This document shows positions 23,871-32,412 of a stretch of DNA of 64,000 nucleotides, piece by piece. A model generated the notes under the pieces. It had not been told where the DNA came from. It searched no databases and saw nothing but the letters and a program-made list of their open reading frames with translations. The stretch is taken from NCBI RefSeq assembly GCF_000013345.1, contig NC_007777.1:2666001-2730000 (forward strand). The letters run 5' to 3'. A program made the position numbers and the translations under genes. Origin of the DNA: Frankia casuarinae (GTDB taxonomy: Bacteria; Actinomycetota; Actinomycetes; Frankiales; Frankiaceae). Every line of letters begins with the position of its first letter. Positions within the stretch are counted from its first letter, which is position 1.

Positions 23871-25298
23871 TCAGGTGGGGTCGGGGCGGGTGGGGCTGGC
23901 GCGCACGGCGCGAAGCTCCGCGGTCAGTTCGTCGACCTGGCGTTCGGCGCGTTCGGCGCGGGCCCGGGCCTCGGCGCGGGCCTCGCCGATCACAGTGAGA
24001 CGTTCGGCGGCGGCCTGACGTTCGCCGGCCAGGCGTGCCTCGCCCTCGAAGCGGACGCGGTCGAGTTCGGCCGCCGCCTCGGCACGCACGCGCTCGGCCT
24101 CGGCTGCCGCGGCGGCTCGGCCCTGGTCGAGCTGCGCCGCCGCCTCGGCACGCACGCGCTCGGCCTCGGCGCGTTCGCGGCGGATGTCCTCGCGCAGGGC
24201 GTCGCGTTCGGCGCGTAGCTCGGTGAGGGTGTGCGCGTCGCGTTCGGCGTCGCGCCGGGCCTCCTCCAGCCGCGTCGAGGCCTGCTCCCGGGCGGCGACG
24301 GCCTCGTCGATGCGCCGTGCGGCCTCGACGCGGGCCGCCTCGATCTCGGTGGCGGCGCGGGCGGCGGCGGCCTGGACCTGCGCGTCGGCCTCGACGCGGG
24401 CCGCCTCGGCGGCGTCGTTGGCCGCGCGGACCGTCTCGGCGGAGTGCTCGACCACCTGCCGCCTGGCCGCCTCGGCGGCGGCCAGGCGGGTCTCGGCGTC
24501 CTCCAGGGCGCTCACCGCCTCGCCGGCGACGGCCTCGGCCTCGGCGCGGGCCGCCTCGGCGGCGCGGGCCCGCTGCTCGGCGCGCACGGCACGGGCCACC
24601 GCCTCGGCGACCCGTTCGGCGGCTTCGGCCTCGGCCGCCTCGACGGCCGCCTCGACGGCGGTGACGTCGCCGAGGGCGGACATCTGCCGGCTGAAGGCGT
24701 CGAGGGTGCAGGTCAGCTCGGCGGCGAGGGCGCGCACCTGAGCGGCGAGGTCCTCGGCGCGCAGCCGACCGGCGGCCAGCGGCAGGGTGGCGAGGTCGGC
24801 CCGGGCGGCGGGCGTGCCGGCGGAGTCCGCACCGCCACGCCCGGCGAGCTCACGGCGGCGACGGTAGGCCGCGAGCCGGTTGTGCGCCGGGTCGTCGCAG
24901 TACGCCGGCGGGCGCCCCGGGCCTTCGGCGGGGGCGGCGGGTCGGGTACATCCCGGGAAGGCGCAGCGCGGCGCCGTCGCGGCGCGGGCCGCCGCACCCT
25001 CGGACCCGGCCGCACCGCCGGACGGCGCCGGGTGTCCGGACGGGGGCGCGCCGCCGGCCCCGCCGTCGTCCCCGCCGCCGCGGGCGCGGGTGCCTTCGGG
25101 GACCGCGTGGCCGGCCGCCGGGCCGGCGGTGGATCCCTCCGGCGTCGCCGGGCCGCCCCCAGCCCCCGGCGCTCCCCCCGAAGACGTGCCGGCCGCCGGG
25201 AGCACGGGTTCGCCGTCACGGGGACGCGGCGGCCGCATCGGCCCCACCGGTTCAGGCGGCTCCCGACGCTGGTGCGGCGGTCGTGGCACCCGAGACAT
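23871..25298 (-). CDS. Long alanine-rich coiled-coil protein with N-terminal Cys finger
   Basis: A 475-residue protein. The first 110 residues are proline/glycine-rich and disordered. A short putative zinc site follows, APRCAFPGCTRPAAP then PPAYCDDPAHN (C-x4-C ... C-x5-H). Residues about 210-470 form an almost uninterrupted heptad-rich coiled coil (EAERVRAEAAAELDRVR). The layout resembles KfrA-like or partition-associated coiled-coil proteins, which bind DNA at one end and assemble through the coil, but there is no recognisable helix-turn-helix. ATG 25298 has GGAGGGG upstream. A striking AACGTTT operator lies just before the gene. Confidence 0.75.
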   Translation of the reverse strand: MSRVPRPPHQRREPPEPVGPMRPPRPRDGEPVLPAAGTSSGGAPGAGGGPATPEGSTAGPAAGHAVPEGTRARGGGDDGGAGGAPPSGHPAPSGGAAGSEGAAARAATAPRCAFPGCTRPAAPAEGPGRPPAYCDDPAHNRLAAYRRRRELAGRGGADSAGTPAARADLATLPLAAGRLRAEDLAAQVRALAAELTCTLDAFSRQMSALGDVTAVEAAVEAAEAEAAERVAEAVARAVRAEQRARAAEAARAEAEAVAGEAVSALEDAETRLAAAEAARRQVVEHSAETVRAANDAAEAARVEADAQVQAAAARAATEIEAARVEAARRIDEAVAAREQASTRLEEARRDAERDAHTLTELRAERDALREDIRRERAEAERVRAEAAAQLDQGRAAAAAEAERVRAEAAAELDRVRFEGEARLAGERQAAAERLTVIGEARAEARARAERAERQVDELTAELRAVRASPTRPDPT

Positions 25299-25335
25299 GA
25301 CCCATCCCCTCCACTTACATATCGTCGCAAGCGAT

Positions 25336-25377
25336 GAAACGTTTGAAAAAACGTTATACCACGAAACGGAACGTTTC
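25336..25377. promoter_or_regulatory. GAAACGTTT operator cluster
   Basis: GAAACGTTT (25336-25344), AACGTT (25350-25355) and the dyad GAAACG-GAA-CGTTTC (25363-25377) lie 38-80 bases upstream of the coiled-coil gene, in the most AT-rich stretch of the area. Repeated ACGTT half-sites point to cooperative binding of a dimeric regulator, possibly the coiled-coil protein itself. Confidence 0.7.
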
Positions 25378-25403
25378 AGGGGAGCGCGTGGCATGGCGCG
25401 TCC

Positions 25404-25436
25404 TGACGCCCGATAAGCCTCCCTTCCCGGGCGTCA
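25404..25436. terminator. 9-bp perfect stem-loop
   Basis: TGACGCCCG and CGGGCGTCA pair around a 15-base loop and are followed by GAAAA on the plus strand. It could be a terminator or attenuator between divergent genes. Confidence 0.4.
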
Positions 25437-25709
25437 GAAAATGATCATCCCGGGATGGTTCCCTGTGACCGGCCCCGGTAGATGGCCGGGTTCCGGCCGC
25501 TTTGTTTGGCAGGGACCGCGCTGGCTCGGGTGCACATGGGCCTGGGGGGAATCGGACCAGCGCATGCGCCGACATGGTGATCCGGTCCGGTCCAACTTCA
25601 GTGGCACGAACTGCCGGTGGGCCACCTCGGACTGTTCCTACGGTGTGCTACAGCAGCGCAGCGCACCCGTGCGGTGTGGCTGTGGTCCGTGGAGTCCTAT
25701 CCTGTCAGG

Positions 25710-26516
25710 ATGCGCGAACCCACGGCGGGTCACGAACGCCCGGTGCGCGGCTTCGAGATGATCTGCGAGATCGAGCCGCCGACCCGGCCGGACCTGACCC
25801 ACGCCCGCCACCAGATCGGCGTCCTGAGCCCCGTCACCGACGCGTTCCTGATCCCCGACAACCACATCGGACGCGCGACGGTGTCGAGCATCGCCGTCGC
25901 CCACGAGGTGGCGACGATGGGGGGACGCAGCATCGCCTGCGTGAACTCCCGCGACCGTAACCTGCTCGGCTTCCGCCGCGACCTGCTCACCGCCGCGGCC
26001 TACGGCGTCGAGGAATTCCTGTTCGTCCACGGCGACAAACCCACCGCCGGGAACCGGACCGGCGACCTGACCGTGCGCGCGATGATGGACGAGGCCCGCG
26101 CGGCCAGCGAGGATCCGGTCTTCGCGGACATGCCGGCGTTCCGGGTCGGCGCCGCGGCTGGCCTACGTCCACTGCCCACCTGGAAACGAGCGGCCGACTT
26201 CCTGTTCGTACAGATCAGCTACTCGGTGGACGCCCTGCTGCGCTGGCGCGACGCCCATCCGGTCGAACTGCCGATCTACGCCGGCGTCATGGTCCTCGCG
26301 AGCGCCGGGATGGCCCGCCGCCTCGCCGCGGCCATCCCCGACATCGACATTCCCGACAACCTCGTCCAAGCAGTCGAACGGGACCAGGCGGCCGGGGTCG
26401 AAGCGGCCTGCGACCAGGTGCTACGGCTGCGCGACAGCGGCGCCTTCGCCGGTGTGCACCTCGTCCCGGTTAGCCGCTACCGCCAGGTCGCCACCCGACT
26501 TGAGGACCTTCTCTAA
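25710..26516 (+). CDS. Methylenetetrahydrofolate-reductase-like protein
   Basis: This 268-residue TIM-barrel protein of the MTHFR/MetF superfamily has the segment FEMICEIEPPTRPD near the N-terminus (catalytic-site glutamate in the P-P-type strand). LLTAAAYGVEEFLFVHGDKP is the family strand-plus-(H/T)GD motif, and ADFLFVQISYSVDALLRW is the FAD-side Q-I strand. It may transfer or reduce one-carbon units on folate or another pterin using a flavin. It is shorter than MetF and fits the actinobacterial MTHFR-like group. ATG 25710 lacks a ribosome site, but TATCCT lies at leaderless-promoter distance. ATG 25758 is the alternative. Confidence 0.75.
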   Translation: MREPTAGHERPVRGFEMICEIEPPTRPDLTHARHQIGVLSPVTDAFLIPDNHIGRATVSSIAVAHEVATMGGRSIACVNSRDRNLLGFRRDLLTAAAYGVEEFLFVHGDKPTAGNRTGDLTVRAMMDEARAASEDPVFADMPAFRVGAAAGLRPLPTWKRAADFLFVQISYSVDALLRWRDAHPVELPIYAGVMVLASAGMARRLAAAIPDIDIPDNLVQAVERDQAAGVEAACDQVLRLRDSGAFAGVHLVPVSRYRQVATRLEDLL

Positions 26517-26677
26517 CCGCCCGGGCCGGAGTGAGTGACACAGGGCACCCCGACAGTGATTATTAGTACGAAGAGATGTCGATCTGTCGCAGAGCAACAT
26601 CGTCGGGGGATGTGGTGGGTGGACGCCGAAACAGCAGGAGTGCCAGGAAAAGGGAGGGCTGGTGGAGGTGGACAGCT

Positions 26678-27049
26678 ATGTTCGTTGTGCTGCCCGTCAG
26701 TCTGATCGTCCTCGTGGCAGCGTGCAGATCATCTTCTCAATCTCATGTGCCTAGCCCATCCCCCACAACCTCCGGAACGGAAGAGCATTCGAGTACTCCT
26801 ACCGGCTTCGCGATCCCCACGCTACCCCAGCCGCATCCCACAATCGACCAGAAAAAATCAATCAATGGACAGATTCCTGGGGTCTCGGCAGCCGTTTCGC
26901 GCGGTGGTGGCGGCGGAATCCCGAGCGTGCGCCCCGAATCGGGGACTCCACCTCCTTCCAGTCCTCGGGTATCCCCGCCGGATGGCGATAATGCTCCCGC
27001 GGGAGGTGGGGGAACCGCGCCTTCCTCGCACATTTCCGGGGGCGGGTGA
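26678..27049 (+). CDS. Small proline/serine/glycine-rich lipoprotein
   Basis: This 123-residue protein starts at ATG 26678 behind GGAGG with a hydrophobic signal MFVVLPVSLIVLVAACRSS that ends in a lipobox (VAAC). The mature part is low-complexity, with Pro/Ser/Thr then Gly runs, and no domain is visible. It is likely surface-anchored with an extended tail. The frame is open to an upstream ATG at 26576. The AT content is higher than that of its neighbours, suggesting a different origin. Confidence 0.5.
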   Translation: MFVVLPVSLIVLVAACRSSSQSHVPSPSPTTSGTEEHSSTPTGFAIPTLPQPHPTIDQKKSINGQIPGVSAAVSRGGGGGIPSVRPESGTPPPSSPRVSPPDGDNAPAGGGGTAPSSHISGGG

Positions 27050-27117
27050 GACACTTTTCTCGCTTTCTTTTATATCGCACAATTCGGCCGGAAGAGTGGC
27101 CTGGCGGGAGTTTGTGT

Positions 27118-28047
27118 TTATGGGACGATGTCGACGCGGAGTCGGGTGGGGTCCTCGGTGAGGATGACGACGGGTGCGCCGTTGTCCTTCGTCCAGCTGG
27201 TGGGTAGCAGGAACCAGCGGTTGGCGCGGTAGGCCAGGACGTGCAGGCCGGTGTAGCGCCAGCGCCAGATGGTTTTGGCGGGTGTGAGGTCGACTTCGTC
27301 GACCTGGTAGTCCGGGCTTAACGGGAGTCGGTCGGTGCTGTAGACGATGGCTGCCGATCGTTGCCCGACGGTCGCGGCGATGCCGCGGGCAAGCTGGTTG
27401 CCTTGGCGATCGGCTTCGACGGAAAACCCCCAGAACAGGGCGATCAGCAGTGTCGCGGCGAGAGTGGCGCGGCGTAGTCGGGTCAGCGGGGCGGACATCA
27501 GCGGTGGGGGTGGTCCGCGGCGGGCGCGGCGGCGGCGTCGCCGGTGACACTGCTGTTCGGCTAGGTGGACGGCGTACTCGGTCAGCACGGCGGCCATGCC
27601 AAGCGCGACCGGCGCCACCCGCACAGGTATCAACTTCAGGTTGATCAGGTCGAGGCTGCCGGCTGCGGTCAGGAACAGCAGCATGGCAACCAGCCCGGTT
27701 GCGGGAGAGGCCCCCCGAGCGACGCGGGAGGTGGGGGGACGTCGGCGCAGCTGCCGGGTGAGCAGGGCGTGGCCAGCCAGGGTCAGCAGAACCAGGAAGG
27801 CGAGGAAGATCAGGGGACGGAAGACGACCTGGGCGCTGCGGAGCACCAGATCCTGGAAGGAGAAGTCCAGCTGGCTGACTTCGAGGCCGAAATAGCCGAA
27901 CAGGGCCTGCGCACGGACGAAACCGAAGTCGTAGAGCAGCGCGGTGAGTACCGTTACCGGAGCCAGAACAATCCCGAACAGCTCCCCGATCCGGGTAAGC
28001 CACGCACCCCCGCTGTCTCCCCCACTTCCGGGGGCCGTCGGCGTCAT
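27118..28047 (-). CDS. Multi-spanning membrane protein of unknown function
   Basis: A 309-residue protein with about five hydrophobic helices: IVLAPVTVLTALLYDFGF, the PLIFLAFLVLLTLAG region, ATGLVAMLLFLTAAGSL, VAPVALGMAAVLTEYAV, and ATLAATLLIALFWGF. A basic cytosolic loop (HRRRRRRARRGPPPP) comes before the last helix. The C-terminal 110 residues form a soluble extracytoplasmic domain with alternating strands. Its ATG overlaps the stop of the transposase tail upstream (ATGA), so translation is coupled. No family recognised. Confidence 0.7.
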   Translation of the reverse strand: MTPTAPGSGGDSGGAWLTRIGELFGIVLAPVTVLTALLYDFGFVRAQALFGYFGLEVSQLDFSFQDLVLRSAQVVFRPLIFLAFLVLLTLAGHALLTRQLRRRPPTSRVARGASPATGLVAMLLFLTAAGSLDLINLKLIPVRVAPVALGMAAVLTEYAVHLAEQQCHRRRRRRARRGPPPPLMSAPLTRLRRATLAATLLIALFWGFSVEADRQGNQLARGIAATVGQRSAAIVYSTDRLPLSPDYQVDEVDLTPAKTIWRWRYTGLHVLAYRANRWFLLPTSWTKDNGAPVVILTEDPTRLRVDIVP

Positions 28048-28559
28048 CGACGAATATCCACAGAGGTGGGAAGAGTGACGTCGAGGCGGGTGACGGTCTG
28101 CTCGGGTGGGGTGGTGTCGAGCCCCCATTCACCGAAGCGGCGGACGTTCTCGCGGATGTACGGGCTGATGGTGGCCAGGTCGTCGGGTTCGACCACCTGC
28201 CCTTCGGCGACGAGCTGGTTAACGACATCGGTGATGTCCAACGCGTTCTGGTGGATCACGCAGTTCGCGGTCAGCTCGTTGAACTTGACGATCTTCTCGT
28301 GATGGTCGGGATCGTTGTGGCCGATCAGGTCCCCGCCGAACATCAGCCAGTCGGCGAAGCCGTGGAAGGCCTCGACCTTGCCCAGACGGCGCAGCAGCGT
28401 GACCGAGGAGCGGACGCCTTCCCGGATCGAGATCGCGGCGCGGATCAGATTCTTCCAGCCGGCCTCCGCCAACGTTTTGATCACCAGCCGGCCGGCGCGT
28501 TCGGAGACCTCCCCGATCGGATCGGCCGCCCCCGCAGCCTCCTCCTCGATCGATGCCAC
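28044..28559 (-). pseudogene. Tn3-family transposase, C-terminal tail only
   Basis: A 171-residue frame from GTG 28559. Residues about 55-155 match the end of Tn3-type TnpA: LRRLGKVEAFHGFADWL, then VKFNELTANCVIHQNALD, then LATISPYIRENVRRFGEWGLD. The family consensus is N-x-V-x-x-N followed by LSPY-x-x-x-x-x-RFG. Full TnpA is near 950-1000 residues, so about 85% is missing, including the DDE catalytic core. Its stop overlaps the start of a membrane protein. It belongs to a different Tn3 subgroup from the intact TnpA near 55,000. It may be a domesticated piece because the frame is clean. Confidence 0.72.
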
Positions 28560-28932
28560 CAGCCACCCCGTACTACACCCCCGATAGTGATCGGCAGGAT
28601 ACCGAGCGACCCAACGCCGTACGCCACCGGGCTACAGCCGCCCGTTGCCCCTTTCTGCCGTATCTCGGTGGCCTCCCTACCAGGTCGGTTCCCCACAGAT
28701 CCTGGTCGAGTGCGTTCGGAGACGCGCAAGAACAACGGTGTGACTCCACGTCGGCAGGAGCGCGTACCCGCGGCCGTCAGCGCGCCCGCTGGCCGCCCGC
28801 CACGGCTCGCGGTCATCGTCGAGATCCTACCGCACCGCCCGCGAAGTCCTCGTCATCGGAACCTGACCCAACCCGCGCACCAGACTTGATCACTCTCAGG
28901 CCCCGTCTTCGCAGCGCGCTACGGTTGCCGGC

Positions 28933-29460
28933 ATGCAGCCGCCACCGCCACGCCCGCCGACACTGCGGGTCATGCAGGCCAGCACCGCAGGCGAACGTGA
29001 AACCCTGGAAGCGTTCCTCGACTTTTACCGGGATGTCCTCGTCCACAAGGTGCGCGGTGTCAGCGACCAGGACAGCGCACGCAGGATGCTGCCCTCGCTC
29101 ACCACCCTCGCCGGCCTCGTCAAACACCTGACCGTGGTGGAGCGAAACTGGTTCGGTCGGCTGACCGACGACCCCGACACACTCCCGACCGGCCAGGAAG
29201 ACACCAGCTGGGTGCTTGCCGACACCGACACCATCGACTCGCTGCTGGCGGCGTACGACCAGGCGTGCGCAGCCTCCCGAAAGGCCGCGGCCGGGTACGC
29301 GCTCGACGACATCGTCGCGACCCCTGTCTCCCGCCCCGACCTACCCCAGGTATCACTGCGGTGGATCTACATCCACATGATCGAAGAGACAGCCCGCCAT
29401 ACCGGCCACGCCGACATCGTGCGCGAGCTCACCGACGGAGCGACCGGCGTACTCGGGTAG
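28933..29460 (+). CDS. DinB-superfamily (DUF664) protein
   Basis: A 175-residue metal-binding four-helix protein. TTLAGLVKHLTVVERNWFG carries the first metal histidine and the NWF motif of the DUF664 group. RWIYIHMIEETARHTGHADIVRE carries the two C-terminal histidines (H-x3-E-x3-R-H-x2-H). Members are mycothiol- or bacillithiol-dependent transferases or of unknown role. It is flanked by mobile debris downstream. There is little sign of regulation. Confidence 0.88.
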   Translation: MQPPPPRPPTLRVMQASTAGERETLEAFLDFYRDVLVHKVRGVSDQDSARRMLPSLTTLAGLVKHLTVVERNWFGRLTDDPDTLPTGQEDTSWVLADTDTIDSLLAAYDQACAASRKAAAGYALDDIVATPVSRPDLPQVSLRWIYIHMIEETARHTGHADIVRELTDGATGVLG

Positions 29461-29616
29461 CAGACAGCCCGTCGCTCCACCGGCCCCCGCGGTCCGTCGC
29501 CGCCGACGAGCTGGGGGTGGCCGTCAACGACGAGCGGGTCCGCCGGCAGGTGACCCGCGGCGGCGCCCACCATCTCGCGAAGATCGGCATGCTGCGACAG
29601 CTGGCCGGACAGGCTA

Positions 29617-30165
29617 AGAGCGTGTCTCACGTCGAGTGCGGGAGCTTCTTCCAGCAGGTGATCGCGGCAGCCAGGCAGAGGAACCCGAGGAAGTTGTAGC
29701 CGTTACGTTCATAACGCGGGCTCAGGCGGCGGTAGCCACCGAGCCAGGCCAGCGTTCTCTCGACTTTCCACCGGTGCCGGCCGAGGCGTTCGGTACTGTC
29801 CACACCACGGCGGGCGATCCGCACCGCGATCCCGCGCCGGCGCAGGAAACGCCGTCGTTCCGGCTGGTCGTAGGCCTTGCCCGCACGCAGCGTGGCCGGG
29901 TGGCGCCGCCGCGGGCCACGTCGGGAACGGATCGCCGGGATGCTGGCCACCAGCGGGACGAAGGCCCCGCTGTCGTGCGGGTTCGCCGGGGAGACCGCCA
30001 CGACCAGCGGCAGCCCGCCCGCGTCGGTCAGGACATGGATCTTCGAGCCCGGTTTGCCGCGGTCGACCGGGTTCGGACCGGTCAGGCTTCCCCTTTTTTT
30101 GCCCGCAGGCTGGCCGCGTCCACGATCGCCGATGACCACCGGAGCGGCCACACGAGACACGCTCT
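29617..30165 (-). mobile_element. Internally deleted IS5-type element with 12-bp ends
   Basis: AGAGCGTGTCTC at 29617-29628 and its exact complement GAGACACGCTCT at 30154-30165 bound a 549-base unit. It contains only the C-terminal part of an IS5-family transposase, so the front of the gene is deleted while both ends are kept. The right side abuts the truncated IS110 gene. The left side abuts unrelated debris, so no target duplication can be defined. It could still be mobilised in trans. Confidence 0.7.
29627..30135 (-). pseudogene. IS5-family transposase fragment with slippery A7 frameshift site
   Basis: The frame reads KKRGSLTGPNPVDRGKPGSK, then IHVLTDAGGLPLVVAVSPAN, then RHRWKVERTLAWLGGYRRL and ends KKLPHST. 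This is the DDE half of an IS5 (IS427-group) transposase with the terminal E in RWKVERTLAW. The first part, IVDAASLRAKKGEA, is in another frame and joins through A7G4 (minus strand, at about 30095-30105), a typical -1 slippage site for OrfA/OrfB fusion in this group. The N-terminal half is missing. Confidence 0.75.
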
Positions 30166-31165
30166 ATGTGCAGGTGCTGGCCCGGTTGACCAGCAGGCTG
30201 CACTTTCAGCGCCGGGATCTTCCCGCGGAGCCGGCCGCGGGCCAGCTCCGCCAGATACTCGGGGTTCCGCTCCCCGGCGATCATCTTCTCCAGGATCGCC
30301 CGGCCGGAGACTCCCAGCGGCTGGGAGGCGACGCTGGTGAGTTTCACCCCGGCGTCCTGCATCAGCTTCTCCAGCCGCTGGACCTCGCGGGTCTTCTCCT
30401 CCACGACCGTGCGCCGCGCCCGGGTGAGGTCGCGCAGGTCCCGGAACGGCTTCGGGGGAACGAACGACGGCCGGACCAGGCCGTGCGCGACGAGGTCCGC
30501 AAGCCACGCGGCGTCGGCCACATCCGTTTTCCGGCCTGGTACGTTACGGACATGCGCGGCGTTGAGAAGCCAGCATTCGAACTGGTCTTCCAGCAGGCGG
30601 AAGACAGGTTTCCAGTAAACCCCTGTTGATTCCATTCCCACGACCGTGACCTTGTTCTGGGCCAGCCAGTCCGCGAGGAGACCTAACGAACCCCCGGTCG
30701 TGGTGAACGTGCGGACCTCGACTTTCGGATGCGCCGGGATAAACCGGCCTTAGGATAAGGAGTAGCGATCCACGACGACCCCGAGCCATGTGGCTGCTTC
30801 CGCAAGGGGGCGGCTGAAGCGTTGGTAGGGGCACGTGTAGGCCAGGCTATTGAGCCGCGAAATGAGAAGACCGGGTGCGCCGACGTGGTCGAAAGCACGG
30901 AAGGCAACACCGTCGCGAGCGCTAGACGCGAGTTCGGGACGGGCCCCGCGCGGTCGGAGAACCATGGCATGCACGGAATCCTCAGGCACGAGAACCGGGA
31001 GATCCCGTACCCGCCCGTCGGTGTGATGGCCGGCGGGCCGTCCAGGGAACGCCAAGGCGGTAATCCTGGGATGCACGGGTGCGGGAGGTCAGACACGCCC
31101 ATAGTACCTGTGAACCAGCCGAACAGAGCCGCGAGAGTGGTTGCGGAGGCGGGGGAGGAAAGGGC

Positions 31166-32356
31166 GTGGCCAAGGGGAACACGGCCAGCGAAACACGTTC
31201 CGGACGCAGAGCCGGGTCAGGCGTGTCAAACCCGTTGGTCCGTGTGCGCCAAGCCGCACGGCGGGACAGGAAGATGCGGTTCACCGCGCTGCTCCACCAT
31301 GTTGATCTGGCTCGCCTGGAGGCGGCGTTCCGGGCGGTTCGCCCGAAGGCCGCGCCGGGCGTGGATGGGGTGACGTGGGAGGAGTACGAGCAGGACCTCC
31401 AGCGCAACCTGGTCGGCCTGCACGACCGGATCCACTCGGGGCGCTACCGGGCGAGTCCCTCGCGGAGGGTGTACATCGCGAAGGCGGACGGGCGGCGGCG
31501 GCCGCTCGGCATTGCCACGCTGGAAGACAAGATAGTCCAGCGGGCCGTCGTCGAGGTGCTCAACGCGGTCTTCGAGGAGGACTTCGTCAACTTCTCGTAC
31601 GGGTTCCGGCCCGGGCGTAGCCAGCACATGGCGCTCGACGCGCTCGCGGTCGGTATCCAGCGGAAGAGGGTGAACTGGGTTCTTGATCTTGATATTAAGG
31701 AGTTCTTTTCGAGCCTCAACCATCAGTGGCTCGTCAGGTTCCTTGAGTACCGGATCGCGGACAAACGGCTCCTGCGCCTCATCGAGAAGTGGTTGCGTGC
31801 GGGAGTGGTAGAAAACGGCGAGTGGGCGGAGACGACGGTCGGATCACCGCAGGGGGCTTCGGCGTCGCCGTTGCTCGCTAACGTGTACCTGCACCACGTC
31901 TTCGACCTGTGGGCGCAGTGGTGGCGGAATCACAATGCGCACGGAGATGTCATAGTCGTACGTTTTGCCGATGACGCGATCGTCGGGTTTCAGGCCGAGG
32001 ACGACGCGCGGCGGTTCCTTGCTGATCTCCGTGAGAGGTTCGCGAAGTTCGGCTTGGAGTTGCACCCTGACAAGACCCGGTTGATCGAGTTCGGGTGGTT
32101 CGCCGCCGTGAACCGGTCGCGCCGTGGGGAGGGCAAGCCCGAGACGTTCAGCTTCCTGGGCTTCACGCACCTGTGTGCGACGGGGAAGAAGGGCTTCTTC
32201 TGGGTGAGGCGTGTCACGGACAAGCGGCGTATGGCGGCGAATCTCCGGGAGATCAACACCGAGGCGAAGCGGCGCCGTCACCAGCCCATCCCCGATCAGG
32301 GGCAGTGGTTGCGCAGCTTTGACGCCACTACCCAAGGCAGGAGCCCAGCGCGGTAG
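31166..32356 (+). CDS. Group II intron reverse transcriptase lacking its C-terminal domains
   Basis: A 396-residue intron-encoded protein from GTG 31166 (ribosome site GGAGGAAAGGG). The RT palm blocks are present: VRPKAAPGVDGVTWEEYEQD, KADGRRRPLGIATLEDKIVQ, FSYGFRPGRSQHMALDAL, DLDIKEFFSSLNHQWL, SPQGASASPLLANVYLH, and the catalytic VVRFADDAIVGF (FADD in place of YADD). After GQWLRS the family would continue into the maturase X domain. Instead the frame reads FDATTQGRSPAR and stops. The maturase and DNA-binding parts are therefore deleted, and splicing help would have to come from elsewhere. Confidence 0.85.
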   Translation: MAKGNTASETRSGRRAGSGVSNPLVRVRQAARRDRKMRFTALLHHVDLARLEAAFRAVRPKAAPGVDGVTWEEYEQDLQRNLVGLHDRIHSGRYRASPSRRVYIAKADGRRRPLGIATLEDKIVQRAVVEVLNAVFEEDFVNFSYGFRPGRSQHMALDALAVGIQRKRVNWVLDLDIKEFFSSLNHQWLVRFLEYRIADKRLLRLIEKWLRAGVVENGEWAETTVGSPQGASASPLLANVYLHHVFDLWAQWWRNHNAHGDVIVVRFADDAIVGFQAEDDARRFLADLRERFAKFGLELHPDKTRLIEFGWFAAVNRSRRGEGKPETFSFLGFTHLCATGKKGFFWVRRVTDKRRMAANLREINTEAKRRRHQPIPDQGQWLRSFDATTQGRSPAR

Positions 32357-32412
32357 TTCCGCTCGCTGGGATCTGTGCGGGGGCCGCCCGTAAGGGCGGT
32401 CCCCACCGCGAT
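32341..32412 (+). ncRNA. Group II intron domains V and VI
   Basis: GAGCCCAGCGCGGTAGTTCC followed by GCTCGCTGGGATC folds into the 33-34-base domain V hairpin. The next hairpin GGGGGCCGCCCGTAAGGGCG continues to CGGTCCCCACCGCGAT, with an unpaired A before the last CCGC, as expected for the domain VI branch point. The splice end is AT. Confidence 0.75.

Larger units (their letters stand above)
30746..32412 (+). mobile_element. Group II intron, internally deleted
   Basis: A retroelement inserted antisense into the IS110 gene. It contains domain-I-like leader sequence (including GAGAACCATGGCATGCACGG and AGGCGGTAATCCTGGGATG blocks typical of bacterial introns), a reverse transcriptase ORF, and intact domain V/VI at the 3' end. 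The right boundary is CCGCGAT at 32412. The left boundary is inferred from restoration of the IS110 frame near 30745. The expected GUGYG 5' start is not evident there, so a few bases may have been lost or the end is atypical. At about 1.67 kb it is shorter than relatives of about 1.9-2 kb. Confidence 0.8.

Noticed and set aside
24000-24700. Possible DNA repeat array in the coiled-coil gene
   Set aside because: The periodicity follows Ala/Glu/Arg heptads and codon bias rather than a conserved DNA unit; no CRISPR-type spacers.
24184-25337. Long plus-strand frames opposite the coiled-coil gene
   Set aside because: They are mirror images of the heptad repeats (Gly/Leu- or Arg/Ser-rich) with no start signals.
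29473-29616. Protein remnant (VNDERVRRQVTRGGAHHLAK) left of the IS5-type element
   Set aside because: It looks coding, but I could not assign it to any family and it has no start, so it was not called as a gene.
30875-30879. GTGCG as the 5' end of the group II intron
   Set aside because: The IS110 frame is restored only if the insert starts near 30746, and intron-like sequence already exists upstream of 30875.
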